NCBI GenBank assembly: GCA_030622295.1 | Contig: JAUXGI010000049.1 | Location: forward strand, 1 to 7,300 | Source: Planctomycetota bacterium | Lineage (GTDB): Bacteria; Planctomycetota; B129-G9 | Direction of reading: 5' to 3' | DNA: 7,300 bases | Shown here: piece after piece, positions 5,025 to 7,300 of the stretch | Numbering within the stretch: the first letter of the stretch is position 1 | Layout: each line of letters begins with the position of its first letter | Translations under genes and position numbers: made by a program | The notes under the pieces: model-generated | Databases searched by the model: none | The model's input: the letters and a program-made list of their open reading frames with translations, nothing else | Told to the model about the DNA's origin: nothing

Positions 5025-6533
5025 ATGAAATTGACACAACTCGTCAATCATCTGAGGTATCGCGAGATAATCAACTTCCGCGACATCGCCGTCACGGGGA
5101 TTACGTGTGATTCACGCCGGGCGGCGGCGGGCGGCCTGTTCGTCGCCGTTCAGGGCACCAGGGAGGACGGCGCGCGCTACGCGGCGTCCGCCGTGGGGCG
5201 CGGCGCGGCTGCGGTGGTCTCCCAGGGCCGCCTTCCGCTGGACGATTCGGTCGTGCAGGTTATCGTCGATGATGCCCGCAAGGCGCTGTCGGTCCTTGCC
5301 GCGGTCTTTTACGACCATCCTTCCGCGAAACTGAACGTAATCGGAATCACCGGCACCAACGGCAAGACGACGACGGCCTATCTCGTACGCTCCATACTGG
5401 AGGCCGCCGGCAGGCGGTGCGGCCTGACAGGCACAATCCGGCACCATCTCGGCTGCGTTGAACTGCCGGCCGGCAACACCACCCCCGATGCGACGGACCT
5501 CCAGGCTTTCCTGGCCCAGATGGTCGCGGACGGCCTGGAATTCTGCGTCATGGAGGTTTCGTCACACGCCCTGGTTCAGGACAGGGTCAACGACGTGCAT
5601 TTCGACGCGGCCGTCTTCACGAACCTCAGCCCTGAGCACCTCGATTATCATCTGACGCTGGACGAATACTTCGCCGCAAAGGCGCGCCTGTTCGACATGC
5701 TCAACGGCTCGTCTCATGCAGTTCTCAACGCCGCCGACCCCCGCAGCGTGGATCTGGCCCGGCGCACGCGCGCCGGCGTCACATGGTACGGCGTAGACTG
5801 CGGCGCCGACGTGGGCGCCGGGATACTCTCCTCCGGCATCAACGGCTCCCACGTGCTGCTTGACCTGCCGCAGGGCAGGCACGAGGTGAAACTGAAACTT
5901 ATCGGAAAGCACAATGTTTCAAACGCGCTGGCGGCGGCGGGGGTGTGCGGCATGTACGGCGTCGGGCCCGAACATATCGTCCGCGGTCTGGAATCCGTCA
6001 CGGGCATCCCCGGCAGGCTGGAGCGCGTTGACACGTGCGGCGACTTCGCCGTATTCGTGGACTACGCCCACACGGACGACGCCCTTGATGTCGTGCTGTC
6101 GAACCTGCGCGAACTGGTCTCGCGCAGGATAATTACCGTCTTCGGCTGCGGGGGGGACAGGGACCGCGCCAAGCGGCCCAGGATGGCCGCCGCCTCGGAA
6201 CGCTGGTCGGACCTCGTCGTCGTTACCTCCGACAACCCCCGCTCGGAAGACCCGGCGGAGATAATCAGGCAGGCCTGCGCGGGGTTCACGACGAAGGCCG
6301 ACTATACGGTCCGGGTGGACAGGGCCGCGGCAATCGAGGAGGCCGTGCGGCTGGCCGAGCCGGGAGACCTGGTTCTCATAGCAGGCAAGGGCCACGAAAG
6401 CACCCAGACATTCGCCGACCGGGTCGTGCCCTTTGATGACAGGGAGGCGGCGCGCGAGGCAATCAGGCGCCGCACGGGCGGACCGGGCGGAGTCAAAGAG
6501 ACGGTTTCGAAAAAAACAGCGGTTGGAATGTAG
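5025..6533 (+). CDS. murE: UDP-MurNAc-tripeptide synthetase MurE (meso-DAP adding)
   Basis: A 502-residue cytoplasmic ATP-dependent ligase adding the third amino acid, predicted meso-diaminopimelate, to UDP-MurNAc-L-Ala-D-Glu. The N-terminal UDP-binding domain (about 1-100) contains CDSRRAAAGGLFVAVQG. The central ATPase domain has the P-loop G110-T-N-G-K-T-T116, the substrate motif NTTPDATDL, EVSSHAL, TNLSPEHLDYH, and Lys219 in YFAAKARLF, the residue expected to be carbamylated. The C-terminal domain starts near 335 and contains FVDYAHTDDAL, FGCGGDRD, D403-N-P-R406 and G454-K-G-H-E458. The DNPR box with Gly454 and Glu458 corresponds to E. coli D413-R416, G464 and E468, which bind DAP; lysine-adding MurE proteins usually lack the final Arg. 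Length and domain order are normal. The start follows AGGA at 5013-5016, and the gene is coupled to murF three bases downstream. Confidence 0.97.
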   Translation: MKLTQLVNHLRYREIINFRDIAVTGITCDSRRAAAGGLFVAVQGTREDGARYAASAVGRGAAAVVSQGRLPLDDSVVQVIVDDARKALSVLAAVFYDHPSAKLNVIGITGTNGKTTTAYLVRSILEAAGRRCGLTGTIRHHLGCVELPAGNTTPDATDLQAFLAQMVADGLEFCVMEVSSHALVQDRVNDVHFDAAVFTNLSPEHLDYHLTLDEYFAAKARLFDMLNGSSHAVLNAADPRSVDLARRTRAGVTWYGVDCGADVGAGILSSGINGSHVLLDLPQGRHEVKLKLIGKHNVSNALAAAGVCGMYGVGPEHIVRGLESVTGIPGRLERVDTCGDFAVFVDYAHTDDALDVVLSNLRELVSRRIITVFGCGGDRDRAKRPRMAAASERWSDLVVVTSDNPRSEDPAEIIRQACAGFTTKADYTVRVDRAAAIEEAVRLAEPGDLVLIAGKGHESTQTFADRVVPFDDREAAREAIRRRTGGPGGVKETVSKKTAVGM

Positions 6534-6536
6534 ATT

Positions 6537-7300
6537 ATGGTCAGACTCACATTCAAAGAAACAGCCCACGCGATGAAGGCGAGGGTATTCGGCAGACCCG
6601 TGCGCAAGACCGTTTGCGGTGTTTCCACCGACAGCCGGCGCGTCACACCGGGTTCCCTCTTCTTCGCGCTGCGGGGTGTGCGTTTCGACGGTCACGACTT
6701 CGTCGACGAGGCTGTGGGGAAGGGCGCGGCCGGAATAGTCGTCGCCCGCGACAGCAAGATTTCACGCAACGGCGGCATTGCCCTGCTCGTCGTGGAAGAC
6801 ACCACCGCGGCGCTGATGAGGCTCGCCGCCCACTATCGCCGCAAGCGTCGCTGCAAGGTCGTCGGCGTTACCGGCTCCAACGGCAAGACCACCGTCAAGG
6901 ACATGCTCCACCATATCCTTTGCGCCGGTATGCCCGCCGTGAAATCGCCGCTCAGTTACAACAACCAGGTGGGACTGCCGCTGACGCTGTTCTCCGTGGA
7001 AAACGATACCCGTGTCGCCGTGGTGGAGCACGGCACGAACAGTCCGGGTGAAATCAAGGCCCTGGCTGCGGTCTCGAAACCCGACATCGGAATCATAACC
7101 AATGTTTCTCAATCTCACCTGGAAGGCCTCAGGAGCCCGGAAGGGGTCGCCAGGGAAAAGGCCGACCTTATCCGCGCTCTCCCCCGCAGGGGCGTTGCGA
7201 TACTGAATCGCGAGGATGCATGGTTCGATTACATGCTCTCTCTCTCTCCCTGTCGTGTCGTCACGACCGGCTTTTCACCGGAGTGCGACTGGTACGCCGA
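6537..7300 (+). CDS. murF: UDP-MurNAc-pentapeptide synthetase MurF (5' part, cut by window end)
   Basis: The first 254 codons of a cytoplasmic ATP-dependent ligase that adds D-Ala-D-Ala to the UDP-MurNAc-tripeptide, completing the soluble precursor. The reading frame is open to base 7300; the family is normally about 450 residues, so a little over half is present. The N-terminal domain has STDSRRVTPGSLFFALRG and FDGHDFVDEA. The ATPase domain has the P-loop G113-S-N-G-K-T-T119, Y141-N-N-Q-V-G146 and PLTL (MurF signature, E. coli NNEIGVPLTL-like), E164-H-G-T-N-S-P-G-E-I173, SHLEG with His194, and Lys208 in REKADLI as the likely carbamylated lysine. The start is three bases past the murE stop with only GGA at 6525-6527 as Shine-Dalgarno, so translation is probably coupled to murE. 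His165 stands where relatives usually have a hydrophobic residue (EMG or ELG). Confidence 0.96.
   Translation, partial: MVRLTFKETAHAMKARVFGRPVRKTVCGVSTDSRRVTPGSLFFALRGVRFDGHDFVDEAVGKGAAGIVVARDSKISRNGGIALLVVEDTTAALMRLAAHYRRKRRCKVVGVTGSNGKTTVKDMLHHILCAGMPAVKSPLSYNNQVGLPLTLFSVENDTRVAVVEHGTNSPGEIKALAAVSKPDIGIITNVSQSHLEGLRSPEGVAREKADLIRALPRRGVAILNREDAWFDYMLSLSPCRVVTTGFSPECDWYA

Noticed and set aside
5919..6695. 258-residue minus-strand open frame
   Set aside because: Antisense to the C-terminal part of murE and the start of murF; no protein-family motifs.

Overview
The window is GC-rich bacterial chromosome with every recognisable gene on the + strand, and all of them concern the cell wall. It opens with a LysM protein (231-986), followed by two paralogous OmpA-domain lipoproteins (1243-1992 and 2088-2855). 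Next comes part of a division/cell-wall (dcw) cluster: ftsI (3081-4820), murE (5025-6533) and murF, which starts at 6537 and is cut by the window edge. Lipoprotein signals joined to OmpA peptidoglycan-binding domains imply an outer membrane. The MurE residues that read the third amino acid are of the meso-diaminopimelate type. I therefore infer a diderm, DAP-type bacterium. The gene grouping and the repeat-rich spacers would suit an uncultivated lineage such as Planctomycetota (Phycisphaerae-like), but the sequence alone does not fix the taxonomy.

Functionally, MurE and MurF carry out the last two additions to the cytoplasmic UDP-MurNAc-peptide precursor, FtsI cross-links septal peptidoglycan in the periplasm, and the LysM and OmpA proteins would hold onto the finished wall. 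The usual ftsI neighbours mraZ, rsmH and ftsL are not seen immediately upstream; the wall-binding genes sit there instead. murE and murF are 3 nt apart and surely co-transcribed. The other genes are separated by spacers of about 95 to 256 bp.

The spacers hold the least ordinary content. Nearly all carry pieces of one repeat family: a left arm GGGGGTCAGACGC, a central hairpin that differs from copy to copy, and an inverted right arm GGGTCTGACKCCC. A second 15-bp palindrome, TCCGCCTNRGGCGGA, occurs four times. At two loci it sits next to or inside arrays of 7-bp tandem repeats (TTGCCYG and TTGAACY). The pattern resembles REP/REPIN-type elements with exchangeable and nested hairpins. No transposase gene lies in the window. 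The coding genes look intact and conventional; the modular spacer repeats are the best candidate for something undescribed.
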